This document shows, in pieces, positions 29,574 to 39,367 of a DNA stretch of 64,000 nt (position 1 is its first letter; the number at the start of each line of letters is the position of its first letter). This stretch comes from Saprospiraceae bacterium (GTDB lineage: Bacteria; Bacteroidota; Bacteroidia; Chitinophagales; Saprospiraceae), in contig JAJCYH010000029.1 in NCBI GenBank assembly GCA_029262995.1, positions 1 through 64,000 on the forward strand, written 5' to 3'. The notes under the pieces were generated by a model, which was not told the origin of the DNA, made no database searches, and saw only the letters and a list, made by a program, of their open reading frames with translations. The position numbers were made by a program, and so were the translations under genes.

Positions 29574-30039
29574 TCGTGTAGTTTTAGACTTAAATTGTAT
29601 CCTAAATCAGTAATTAATTAATTACTATACACGAATATACATATAATAATTATTTATATATCAAATATTTTATAATATGTTTAAAAAAAATATGTTTTTA
29701 CCCTATTTCATTACTGATGTAAGGGCATAAAAAAAGGGGCGATAAGAAAACCACCCCTAGATAATGAGAATGAAACCTGGATATTTTAGGCCAGAGCCTA
29801 TATCAAATATATATAATATTCTGATACCTTTTGCAAAAAAATAAGGTTAAATTATTGATTATCAATGTCTTAAAACAGTAAATTCAACAATAAGCAATTT
29901 TTCATAATCTAACATCTTGATCATACAATGCTTATATATTAGAATTACTTTACATTTTAATTTGTGTCAAGCAAAATGAAATGCAATAAATGTTAAATCT
30001 TTATTTAAAGATTAGGACTAAACAACTATTCTTCTTTCC

Positions 30040-32166
30040 TTATGCTTCAACGGCTTCCATATTAGCTTCAGCTATAATTTTATCTTGAATTGTCTGCATC
30101 ACAGGCAAATACTCTGAAAATTCACGTGTAAACTTTGCTCTGCCTTGAGACAATGACCTTAAGGTCGAACAATATTTATACATTTCTGCCAAAGGTACTT
30201 TAGCAATTATCTTCTGATAATGACCATCTGAATCCATGCCTTGAATAATTGCTCTACGTGTTTGTAGGTCTCCCATAATATCACCCATATATTCATCAGG
30301 GCATAAGACCGTGAGCGTATATATTGGCTCCATTAATTGAGGTCTTGCATTTTTAAATGCTGTTTTAAACACATGAGTCGCAGCAATCATAAATGCCATA
30401 TCATTAGAGTCAACTGCATGCATTTTACCATCATATATACAAACTCTTATGTTTTGACAGTTAGATCCTGTTAATGGGCCTTCTTCCATCTTACTCATTA
30501 TGCCTTTCTTAATGGCATTACTATATTTGGAATCTATGGTTCCCCCAACAATACACCAGTAAAAAGCTAATTTCCCTCCCCAAGGTAGTTCCTCTATTTC
30601 TTTTTTTCTAACGTTAAAACTAGCTGGGTCTGGCATTCCTTCAAAATAAGGCTCAATCCTCATATAGACTTCAGCGAACTGCCCAGATCCACCGGATTGC
30701 TTTTTGTGGCGGTAGCTATCATCTGCCATCCTTGTAATTGTTTCTCTGTATGGAATTTTAGGTTTTTCAAATTCCATTGAAATTCCATTTACCTTTTCTA
30801 TTCTATATTTAATAATATCCAAATGCAATTGTCCCTGACCATGTAATAGGGTTTGTTTCAACGCTTGCGATTGCTCAATATGCAATGTTGGATCCTCTTC
30901 TTCTATCTGATGCAATGCTTTAATAAGCTTTTCCATATCATTTTTCCCTGGAGGTTTAACTGCAACTCTTATTTTGGCCAATGGAAATTGTATTTTTTCG
31001 ATCATGCCTTTAAATGATTTTCCTGCCAGTGTATTATTGGTATGAGAGTCTTTCAATTTAACAGTTGCTCCAATGTCACCAGCTATAAGAAAATCAACAT
31101 TGGTCCTGTTTTTGCCTTCTGCAATGAACAACTGATTCATTCTTTCCGCTGTTCGATTTTCATTATTTGTCAAATCATCTCCTGTACTAACCTTTCCAGA
31201 GTATACTTTAAAATAAGAAACGAGTCCTACTTGAGGTTCTGACATGGTTTTGAATATGAATAAAGCTTCAGGACCATTTGCATCGCATTTCAATGTTTTC
31301 CCTCCTTCAAGTTTAGCTTCTGGTCTATCTACTGGTGATGGCGCAATATCATTTATGAAACCCATGATTCTTCCGCTGCCCATGTTTTTGGTTGATGAGC
31401 AACAAAATATTGGATATATTTCATGATTAGCTAATGCGATCGTCAAACCTTTAGCTAATTCTCTTTCATTAAGAGTTCCTTCGTCAAAAAATTTCTCCAT
31501 CAATCCTTCATCGTTTTCAGCTGCAGCTTCAACCAATAAATTATGCAATTCCTGAGCTTTTTGCATTTCGGATTCCGGGATATTTTCCTTGGTTGGTTTT
31601 CCTCCGTCTTCTGGAAAAACGTACATAATCATCCTTAGAGCGTCAATGATTTTATTAAAGCCACTTCCCTGGTTTAATGGGTATTGTACCAATAGAGCGT
31701 TAGATCCAAACCTCGACTTAATTTGTTCTACAGATCTCTCATAATCAGATTTATCATGATCGATTTGATTGATGACAAAAACTGTAGGCGTATCATATTT
31801 TTGAATATACTCCCAAACAAGTTCTGTACTAACCTCTACGCCCTGAGAAGAATTAATCAATACTACTGCAGTGTCAGAAACCTTAAGAGATGATACTACT
31901 TCACCCACAAAATCATCCAAACCTGGAGTATCAATTATATTTATTTTGGAGTCTTTCCAAAAAACATGCATAAGCGTACTGAAGATAGAATTTCCTCTTT
32001 CTTTTTCAATATTGGTAAAATCAGATACAGTGTTGCCTGCTTCAATAGAGCCTCTTCTGGGAATAGAACCAGCTTCAAAAAGCATGGTTTCCGCAAAGGT
32101 TGTTTTCCCACAACCTGAGTGCCCCAGTAGGCTAATATTTCGGATATTAGAAGATTTGATACTCAT
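30040..32166 (-). CDS. Elongation factor G paralogue (EF-G2 type)
   Basis: GHSGCGKTTFAETML, NIIDTPGLDDFVGEV, INQIDHDKSDYE; complete EF-G domain order through PEEYMGDIMGDLQTRRAIIQG-like motif. Confidence 0.92.
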   Translation of the reverse strand: MSIKSSNIRNISLLGHSGCGKTTFAETMLFEAGSIPRRGSIEAGNTVSDFTNIEKERGNSIFSTLMHVFWKDSKINIIDTPGLDDFVGEVVSSLKVSDTAVVLINSSQGVEVSTELVWEYIQKYDTPTVFVINQIDHDKSDYERSVEQIKSRFGSNALLVQYPLNQGSGFNKIIDALRMIMYVFPEDGGKPTKENIPESEMQKAQELHNLLVEAAAENDEGLMEKFFDEGTLNERELAKGLTIALANHEIYPIFCCSSTKNMGSGRIMGFINDIAPSPVDRPEAKLEGGKTLKCDANGPEALFIFKTMSEPQVGLVSYFKVYSGKVSTGDDLTNNENRTAERMNQLFIAEGKNRTNVDFLIAGDIGATVKLKDSHTNNTLAGKSFKGMIEKIQFPLAKIRVAVKPPGKNDMEKLIKALHQIEEEDPTLHIEQSQALKQTLLHGQGQLHLDIIKYRIEKVNGISMEFEKPKIPYRETITRMADDSYRHKKQSGGSGQFAEVYMRIEPYFEGMPDPASFNVRKKEIEELPWGGKLAFYWCIVGGTIDSKYSNAIKKGIMSKMEEGPLTGSNCQNIRVCIYDGKMHAVDSNDMAFMIAATHVFKTAFKNARPQLMEPIYTLTVLCPDEYMGDIMGDLQTRRAIIQGMDSDGHYQKIIAKVPLAEMYKYCSTLRSLSQGRAKFTREFSEYLPVMQTIQDKIIAEANMEAVEA

Positions 32167-32474
32167 AGCAATTTTATTATTTTTTGATGTAAAACCTGAA
32201 ACAATCTATATGCAAATTCAAAATAATCAAAAATATTTATGCATCATACTAATTAATATCAAAACTTTATTGGCTAAATTGACTGGTTTTAGATATTATA
32301 TTTTATCATAATATTTATCAAATTGACACTCTGACTTCTAGAATGTTATGGCAATCATATACGAAAAATGATTAATCTTCCATATGTAATAATTAATATA
32401 TTTAATTCCGTTTAATATTGTATATTTAGAATGTTAGTCCGCCAATTGCTTAAATCCCATAATAATTATAAGGT

Positions 32475-32840
32475 ATGAAGACACATCCAAGAGAAATACT
32501 GATATATTATAATTCCAAATCAAGTAGTGATCGGAAAATTCTTGCTTATGCGCAAAGTACTGGGCTCAAAATTCGCAGTTATTGTCATACTCAAGCTCCT
32601 TCTACTTCAACTGGTTGGCAAACGCTGATTAAAACACTAAATGTCCACCCTAAAGACCTCATGAATAAAGCTCATCCTTATTATCAGGCTGAAATCCGTG
32701 GTAAAGAATTTGATGATGAAGGTTGGTTAAGCGTAATTATGAATAATCCACAATTAATTAAATTCCCAATTGCCATGCAAGGCAAGAAAGCTGTAGTGTG
32801 TGTAACACCAAGTGACATTTACAAATTGCAAGTTAAGTGA
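32475..32840 (+). CDS. ArsC/Spx-fold (thioredoxin-like) protein lacking the active-site Cys
   Basis: EILIYYNSKSSSDRKILAYAQ...LNVHPKDLMNKAHPYYQAEI...PQLIKFPIAMQGKKAVVCVTPSDIYKL. Confidence 0.75.
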   Translation: MKTHPREILIYYNSKSSSDRKILAYAQSTGLKIRSYCHTQAPSTSTGWQTLIKTLNVHPKDLMNKAHPYYQAEIRGKEFDDEGWLSVIMNNPQLIKFPIAMQGKKAVVCVTPSDIYKLQVK

Positions 32841-33256
32841 ACGTTACATCGATCACATATGCCAGATATGGCTAATTGTATGTCTAAAAGCTTGTAGTTA
32901 TCCGGCAGTTGAAAAGAAGGTATATGTACATCATCAAGACAATAAGTAGATCCACATTTTTGACAAAGAAAATGTGGGTGATCATCATTATGTTGAGAGG
33001 GATTGCAATCTTCGTGGCACAAAGCATATTTTAATTCCTCTCCTCCATCTATTGCTTTATGCAAAACACCAGCGCTAACAAAGCTCTTCATTGTTCTATA
33101 CAATGTAATCCTATCGAAAGCTTCAAGACTGCTTTCTATATTGGATTGACTTAAGGCAATTTTAGGATTTTCGAGAAACATTAACAATACCTGTTCCCTA
33201 AAGGATGTATGCCTCAAGTGATGTCTTTGCAATATATTTTTTACTTTTTGCAACAT
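32819..33256 (-). CDS. Fur-family transcriptional regulator (Zur-like)
   Basis: LRHTSFREQVLLMFLENPKIALSQSNIE...DRITLYRTMKSFVSAGVLHK, HPHFLCQKCGSTYCLDD, CDRC. Confidence 0.92.
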   Translation of the reverse strand: MLQKVKNILQRHHLRHTSFREQVLLMFLENPKIALSQSNIESSLEAFDRITLYRTMKSFVSAGVLHKAIDGGEELKYALCHEDCNPSQHNDDHPHFLCQKCGSTYCLDDVHIPSFQLPDNYKLLDIQLAISGICDRCNVHLTCNL

Positions 33257-33299
33257 TGTTTCATAAAGATAAATAAATTATATTTGCAACACAATTGCA
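33248..33299. promoter_or_regulatory. Candidate Zur-type operator pair between fur/zur and merC-like genes
   Basis: Perfect 5-5-5 palindrome TGCAA-CACAA-TTGCA (33285-33299) overlapping TATATTTG (33279-33286); second related half TTGCAACATTGTTTCA near 33248 at the regulator start. Confidence 0.5.
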
Positions 33300-33304
33300 T
33301 TTAA

Positions 33305-33682
33305 TTGAAATCAATATTTGCCAATCTGGATTTTTGGGGATTTACCACTTCCTTGCTGTGTGCAATACATTGTGCACTGCTGCCAGTATTGTTATCACTA
33401 GGTCTTATCAACAGCTCCTTTTTATGGATAAATCATCCCCTATTCGAGCTCATCATTGCTATATTTACTTCCTATTTTGTCTATCAATCCTTACTAAAAG
33501 GCTATTCTCTTGGAAGAGTTCATAAATCGACTTTTATTCTAGCCCTTGTAGGTTTAACGTTTATCTTAATTCACCATTTCTTAGGACGATACGCCACAAT
33601 AACAGTAGTATTGGGGGGATCAATAATTGCATTAGCACATTTTCAAAACTTAATTATACATAAATATAAACCTGAAGTATAA
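33305..33682 (+). CDS. MerC-domain membrane protein
   Basis: LDFWGFTTSLLCAIHCALLPVLLSLG...; four TM segments; TTG start. Confidence 0.85.
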   Translation: MKSIFANLDFWGFTTSLLCAIHCALLPVLLSLGLINSSFLWINHPLFELIIAIFTSYFVYQSLLKGYSLGRVHKSTFILALVGLTFILIHHFLGRYATITVVLGGSIIALAHFQNLIIHKYKPEV

Positions 33683-33858
33683 CTAACTGTTTTTTATTGG
33701 AATTATTGGAACTTTTATGCGTTCAAAAGACTTTAAATAAGAGGCGTAAGGAATATTACGCTATATTTGATTTTTTATTTAACGCATAAATTTTTGGTGC
33801 ATTCATTACTTGTTAAGGTCAATTTGCTTCAGAAATTTTACACTAAACTTTTTTTATT

Positions 33859-34191
33859 ATGAACATTTTTGTAGCAAAATTAGACTACAATACCTCTGAA
33901 GATACATTAAGAGGACTATTTGAAAACTATGGTACTGTAAGTTCCGTAAAAGTTATCATGGACAAATTCACAGGTAGATCTAAAGGTTTTGGATTTGTTG
34001 AGATGGATGATGATAGCGAAGCAAACAATGCTATTAACAATCTTAACGATTCTGAGGTTGATGGCAGAAACATTGTTGTGAAAGAAGCACAACCAAGAGA
34101 AAGAAGAGACTTCCGAGGCGGTGGAGGTGGTGGTAATGATCGAGGCCGTGGAGGATTCAGAGATAGAGACAGAAGAGATTCAAGATATTAA
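33859..34191 (+). CDS. RRM-domain RNA-binding protein with Gly/Arg-rich tail
   Basis: MNIFVAKLDYNTSEDTLRGLFENYGTVSSVKVIMDKFTGRSKGFGFVEM; GGGGGGNDRGRGGFRDRDRR. Confidence 0.95.
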   Translation: MNIFVAKLDYNTSEDTLRGLFENYGTVSSVKVIMDKFTGRSKGFGFVEMDDDSEANNAINNLNDSEVDGRNIVVKEAQPRERRDFRGGGGGGNDRGRGGFRDRDRRDSRY

Positions 34192-34199
34192 TCTTGTCT

Positions 34200-34228
34200 G
34201 AGGGACTTTTTAGTCCCTCTTTTTTTTT
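34200..34228 (+). terminator. Rho-independent terminator after the RRM gene
   Basis: GAGGGACT TTTT AGTCCCTC then T-run. Confidence 0.93.
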
Positions 34229-34308
34229 GCCCAAAATAAAAAATAAGCAAAGAGTTTGTTTCAATATTTGAAAGAAAGGGTCTTTTATCTATTTTCATAA
34301 AAAAAATC

Positions 34309-35397
34309 TTGAAAAAACTAAAAATTGCTATTCTATTCGGAGGCAGATCTACCGAACATGAAATTTCACTTTTATCCGCACAAAATGTAGTTAACGCTCT
34401 TGATAGGGAAAAATATGACCCAGTATTGATTGGAATCGATCGTAGTGGACAATGGCATTACAATGAAAATTCAATCCAGCTCCTTAACATTCAAGACGCA
34501 AAAGCAATAAGCATGACACAACTGGACAATCCAGTAGTTTTTTCACAAAACGCTAATGATCACCATCTCATTTCTTTATCCAACAAAGAAAACTTAGCTT
34601 CTATTGATGTTATTTTTCCAGTATTGCATGGAACTTTTGGTGAAGACGGATCTATTCAAGGTTTAGCTAAATTAGCTAATATTCCATGTGTTGGTTGTGA
34701 TATATTAAGTTCATCTATTGGCATGGACAAAGATATCATGAAACGATTACTTAGAGACTCCAATATCTCAGTGGCCAAATGGCATACTCAGCGAGCAAGT
34801 AACCCTTTGATAAAATTCGATCAATTAACCCCAGTACTTGGAAATAAACTTTTCATCAAACCAGCAAACCTAGGCTCCTCCGTTGGAGTTTCATTTGCTG
34901 ACAATGCCAAAGATTTTGATAAAGCATTGAAACATGCATTAGAATTTGACTCTAAAGTCATTATAGAAGAGAAGATTAAAGGAAGAGAAATTGAATGTGC
35001 CATTCTAGGCAATAGAAACCCAAAAGCTTCACTTCCGGGAGAAGTTGTACCAAAAGATGAATTCTATTCTTTTGACAACAAATACATAGACGAAAGTGGT
35101 GCCCAACTCATCATTCCTGCTGAATTATCAAAAGACCAAATTCAACGCATTCAATCCCTTTGTTTACAAACGTATGAGCTTCTAGAATGTAAAGGCATGG
35201 CACGTGTAGACATATTTCTTGAAGATTCTGGGCACATCGTTATAAATGAAATAAATACAATTCCAGGATTTACCAATATTAGCATGTATCCCAAACTATG
35301 GGAGATTAGTGGAATTAACCAAACCGAATTAATTAGTAATCTTATTGATTTAGCAATTGCCGATTATGAAAACCAAAACAAACTAAGACTTTGTTAA
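34309..35397 (+). CDS. ddl: D-alanine--D-alanine ligase
   Basis: LFGGRSTEHEISLLSAQNV, FPVLHGTFGEDGSIQGL, FIKPANLGSSVGVS, NEINTIPGFT; TTG start. Confidence 0.96.
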   Translation: MKKLKIAILFGGRSTEHEISLLSAQNVVNALDREKYDPVLIGIDRSGQWHYNENSIQLLNIQDAKAISMTQLDNPVVFSQNANDHHLISLSNKENLASIDVIFPVLHGTFGEDGSIQGLAKLANIPCVGCDILSSSIGMDKDIMKRLLRDSNISVAKWHTQRASNPLIKFDQLTPVLGNKLFIKPANLGSSVGVSFADNAKDFDKALKHALEFDSKVIIEEKIKGREIECAILGNRNPKASLPGEVVPKDEFYSFDNKYIDESGAQLIIPAELSKDQIQRIQSLCLQTYELLECKGMARVDIFLEDSGHIVINEINTIPGFTNISMYPKLWEISGINQTELISNLIDLAIADYENQNKLRLC

Positions 35398-35435
35398 AGC
35401 GAAATGTTTTTATTAATTCAATCAACTTAAGATAA

Positions 35436-36929
35436 ATGTTCAATCTAAAATCGTATTTACTTATTGCCTTATTTTTAATTATTGGAAATGACATATATAA
35501 TAACCAAAGCATTACATTAATTGAAGATGAAAACATACTTCTACAACTAAACATCAAAGATCAATCTTCTTTCATAGACTCTCAATGGTTCAGCTTTATT
35601 TTAACCAATAAATCCAACAATCGTCTTTCCATTGAAACTCTGGATTACAATATCAATACTTTTAGTGAAGATGAAAATGGTAATTCCTTATTCAATAAAG
35701 GCATATTCGGTTCAGGTTCAAAATTTGACTTGATCCATTACTTTCATAATAGCAATGACCTGGCAAGTGATGAAAAAGCATTTCATCTAAAACCAAATGA
35801 GAAGCTTGAATTTTGGAAATATGCTGTCAGTAAGGCTAGCCTAACAATAGAAACCATGTTGGTTAAGTCTGAAGAAATATGTGCATTGATTGAAGTTGAT
35901 TTTCAATACAAGATTGAAGGTTCAAAATCTTCTTTATTACATAATGAAGAAGTGATGTGCACTAACTGGAATAAAAGAAATAGATTAGAATCAAATCAAA
36001 TTGCTCAATTTTTTAAATACATTATAAAAGAACCAAGCCTTCGAAACATGTATACGCCTTATCTGTCATTAATGACAGAAATGAGAGAAATATTAGATAT
36101 AATTGATGAACAAATCATTGTTGATGGTATCATTAGTCGTAAAAACCAAAGCAACAATTCAGAAAGAGTTTTATTGTTAAAAGCGCTTCAATACAAAGAA
36201 GCACTGGCCAATAACAACTTAAAAGAACATTACCGTAATTGTATTCAAGATAAATACTGCTATTGGGAACCCGACTTCTATATTTATTGGAATAATGAAC
36301 TTCTAGAAGTATTCCTTGAAAGTAAGGTATTTGCTAACACAAAGGCAACTTTACTAGAAATGCACTCAGAGGAATGGTCCGATTCAGACACATTAAAAAA
36401 TATCATATATAATTACCTGGTTTCGGCATATAATTTTGATTTCAATCAAGAAATAAATAAGATAAATTTCACCAATTGGTACAATAAGATCAAAAACTTA
36501 TCTGTGTCTAGACACTCAAATGTAATTGACTATTTAATTCCTTTGTTAGAGAACAAAACATTCTACCCAATAGAAGATTGGTCCAATTTCGATTCTAGAA
36601 AAATTATCAGTGAAAACGATAAAGACAAAGCCAAAATAATCTATTTCAGAGTATGCGATGTTGCATTCGTTAGCCTACTTCGTGCATTGGACCAGATACA
36701 ACTTAAAAACATTTTTACTAGAAATAAACTTAACCCAGAACTGTATATTGATAAAAAATGGAGAGGCTTTAATGAAAATGCTAAAAAGTCAATAAGGATA
36801 GTTAAACCCTATACGGTTCTGTCTCCAAATCTAAAAATGGCAGAAAAATATTACTACTTGGATCAAGAAAACATAAAAGCTCTCAATCTTTTAATCAAGC
36901 AATACAAAGGTCATAAAAATGAAAAATGA
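35436..36929 (+). CDS. Hypothetical protein
   Basis: 497 aa ORF with N-terminal hydrophobic segment; overlaps next CDS by 11 nt. Confidence 0.7.
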   Translation: MFNLKSYLLIALFLIIGNDIYNNQSITLIEDENILLQLNIKDQSSFIDSQWFSFILTNKSNNRLSIETLDYNINTFSEDENGNSLFNKGIFGSGSKFDLIHYFHNSNDLASDEKAFHLKPNEKLEFWKYAVSKASLTIETMLVKSEEICALIEVDFQYKIEGSKSSLLHNEEVMCTNWNKRNRLESNQIAQFFKYIIKEPSLRNMYTPYLSLMTEMREILDIIDEQIIVDGIISRKNQSNNSERVLLLKALQYKEALANNNLKEHYRNCIQDKYCYWEPDFYIYWNNELLEVFLESKVFANTKATLLEMHSEEWSDSDTLKNIIYNYLVSAYNFDFNQEINKINFTNWYNKIKNLSVSRHSNVIDYLIPLLENKTFYPIEDWSNFDSRKIISENDKDKAKIIYFRVCDVAFVSLLRALDQIQLKNIFTRNKLNPELYIDKKWRGFNENAKKSIRIVKPYTVLSPNLKMAEKYYYLDQENIKALNLLIKQYKGHKNEK

Positions 36930-37881
36930 TATCATTCTCGTTCTTAGTATCTTAATATACTCCATAACAGCATACACTCAATCCGTTAATAATAATATTA
37001 ATGAAGCTGTATCTCTAACTACTGAAGAGGGCACTCTTCATGGCACCTTACTGACTAAAAACTCTGATCATCCTATACCTCTTGTAATATTTATTTCTGG
37101 ATCTGGGCCAACAGATCGTGATGGAAATCAAGCAAATCTAAAAACAGATTGCTTCAAGCAATTGGCCAATCATCTAATAGAACAAGAAGTAGCTAGCTTG
37201 AGGTTTGACAAGAGATATATCGGTCAAAGTACGGAATTCAGCAAAGATGTTTCAGATATTCTGTTTGATGACTTCGTGAAAGATATTAGCAACTGGATCA
37301 TCAAATATTTGGATGACCCCAGGTTTTCGAAAATATTGGTTATGGGCCATTCTCTGGGTGCTCTAATGGGTATTCTTGCTATTGACAACCTTCAAGTTGA
37401 TGGATTTATTTCAATAGCAGGTCCTTCAAACAAACTTTCACAAACACTATATGACCAACTCTATAATCAATCTCCCTTTCTTGCTAAAGGGGCCAAACCA
37501 ATAATCGATTCTATTGAAGCTGGGCACCAGGTAAAAGAAGTTCACCCACTCTTGAGTAATATTTTTCCTAAATATTTACATAATTATTTGAGCACTGTTT
37601 TTAAGTACAATCCTGCTCAAGAAATAGGAAAACTGGATCTACCTATACTTATAATTCAAGGAACAACAGATATCCAAGTTACGGTCGAAGATGCCGAAAA
37701 TTTACATGAAAACAGTCGTAATTCTACACTTCATATTATTGAAAACATGAATCATATCTTGAAGGAGGCTCCACTAGACAGGATCGAAAATATTGCTACC
37801 TACAATCAACCAGAATTGGAAATTAATCCAAAAGTTTCGGACCTTATAGTTCAATTCATCATGAACCTAAATCAACAATAA
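36919..37881 (+). CDS. Secreted alpha/beta hydrolase
   Basis: FISGSGPTDRDGN, LRFDKRYIGQS, VMGHSLGALMG, IIQGTTDIQV, MNHILKEA. Confidence 0.88.
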   Translation: MKNDIILVLSILIYSITAYTQSVNNNINEAVSLTTEEGTLHGTLLTKNSDHPIPLVIFISGSGPTDRDGNQANLKTDCFKQLANHLIEQEVASLRFDKRYIGQSTEFSKDVSDILFDDFVKDISNWIIKYLDDPRFSKILVMGHSLGALMGILAIDNLQVDGFISIAGPSNKLSQTLYDQLYNQSPFLAKGAKPIIDSIEAGHQVKEVHPLLSNIFPKYLHNYLSTVFKYNPAQEIGKLDLPILIIQGTTDIQVTVEDAENLHENSRNSTLHIIENMNHILKEAPLDRIENIATYNQPELEINPKVSDLIVQFIMNLNQQ

Positions 37882-39359
37882 TGAAAAATATTATTTATAG
37901 CGTTTCATTGTTTAGCCTACTATTTTTAGGCAACACAGCTCAATCGCAAGATATAAAACTTGAAGCCGAAAGCCAAGAAGTAACACAGAACGAAACCATA
38001 ATTAATGGCAAACCGATTAAATACCAAGCCATATGTGGCACACATCCAGTGTGGGACAAGGATGGAAAAACCATCGCCAGTTTGTTCTTCACTTATTATC
38101 AAAGAACCGATATAGAAGATGTATCCAATAGGCCATTGTTGATTTCATTTAATGGTGGACCAGGGAGTGCATCTGTTTGGATGCATATTGCTTATACGGG
38201 TCCGAAAATTCTTAAAATAGATGATGAAGGTTACCCGATTCAACCCTATGGTATAAAAGACAATGCTTATTCAGTATTGGATGTCGCTGATATAGTATAC
38301 ATCAATCCCATAAATACCGGGTATTCAAGAATACTTTCCGAAGATGCTAAAAAAGAAAGCTTCTTTGGCGTTAATAATGACATTAAATATCTAGCAGAAT
38401 GGATAAATAGTTTTGTGACAAAAAGCAACAGATGGACTTCTCCTAAATTTTTGATTGGCGAAAGCTATGGAACAACAAGAGTATCTGGTCTGTCACTGGA
38501 ACTACAAAACGTACAATGGATGTATCTAAATGGTGTAATTCTTGTTTCACCAACTGATCTTGGCATTAAAAGAGATGGTCCTGTAAAGTCGGCCAACAGA
38601 CTTCCCTATTACGCCGCTACGGCCTGGTATCACCAAAAGTTAATACCTGAACTCCAATCAAAGTCATTAGAGGAACTTCTTACAGAGGTAGAAGAATATT
38701 CAATAGACAAATATATTCCAGCACTGGCCAAAGGTTCGTTCTTGGGCAAAAGTGAAAAAAGAAGAATTGCAAATCAAATCTCTAAATACTCTGGCCTTTC
38801 TGTTAAAAGCGTTTTGCAGAACAATCTAAATGTTTCAAGTTCATTTTTCTGGAAAGACCTTCTTCGTGATGAAGGCTTTACTGTAGGCAGATTAGATTCA
38901 AGATACAAAGGCATCGATAAACAAGATGCTGGTATTCGACCAGATTATAATTCAGAACTTACTTCTTGGCTACACGCCTTTACACCAGCAATTAATTATT
39001 ATATACGGGAGATTCTAAACTACAAAACAGATATCAAATATAATATGTTTGGACCAGTCAGTCCATGGGATAGAACCAATGATAATACTGGAGAAAACCT
39101 GCGTCAGGCTATGGCTCAAAACCCCTATTTGAATGTAATGGTACAAAGTGGATACTTTGATGGTGCCACTAATTATTTTGATGGCAAATATAACCTTTGG
39201 CAACTAGACCCAAGTGGTCGAATGAATCACAGACTTAGCTTTAAAGCCTACGAGAGTGGTCATATGATGTACTTGAGGGCAGAAGATCTCAAGTCCTCAA
39301 ATGAAGACTTGAGACAATTTATTCTTAATAGTTTGACCACTAAACCTGCAAGGTATTAG
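37881..39359 (+). CDS. S10-family serine carboxypeptidase
   Basis: ISFNGGPGSASVWMH, LIGESYGTTRVSGLS, YESGHMMYL. Confidence 0.92.
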   Translation: MKNIIYSVSLFSLLFLGNTAQSQDIKLEAESQEVTQNETIINGKPIKYQAICGTHPVWDKDGKTIASLFFTYYQRTDIEDVSNRPLLISFNGGPGSASVWMHIAYTGPKILKIDDEGYPIQPYGIKDNAYSVLDVADIVYINPINTGYSRILSEDAKKESFFGVNNDIKYLAEWINSFVTKSNRWTSPKFLIGESYGTTRVSGLSLELQNVQWMYLNGVILVSPTDLGIKRDGPVKSANRLPYYAATAWYHQKLIPELQSKSLEELLTEVEEYSIDKYIPALAKGSFLGKSEKRRIANQISKYSGLSVKSVLQNNLNVSSSFFWKDLLRDEGFTVGRLDSRYKGIDKQDAGIRPDYNSELTSWLHAFTPAINYYIREILNYKTDIKYNMFGPVSPWDRTNDNTGENLRQAMAQNPYLNVMVQSGYFDGATNYFDGKYNLWQLDPSGRMNHRLSFKAYESGHMMYLRAEDLKSSNEDLRQFILNSLTTKPARY

Positions 39360-39367
39360 TCTATATT

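Noticed and set aside
29728-29760. Minus-strand AGGGGTGG...CGCCCCTTTTTTT as terminator of EF-G2
   Set aside because: Stem is short with a long loop and it lies about 280 nt past the EF-G2 stop; plausible but not strong enough to list as a feature.
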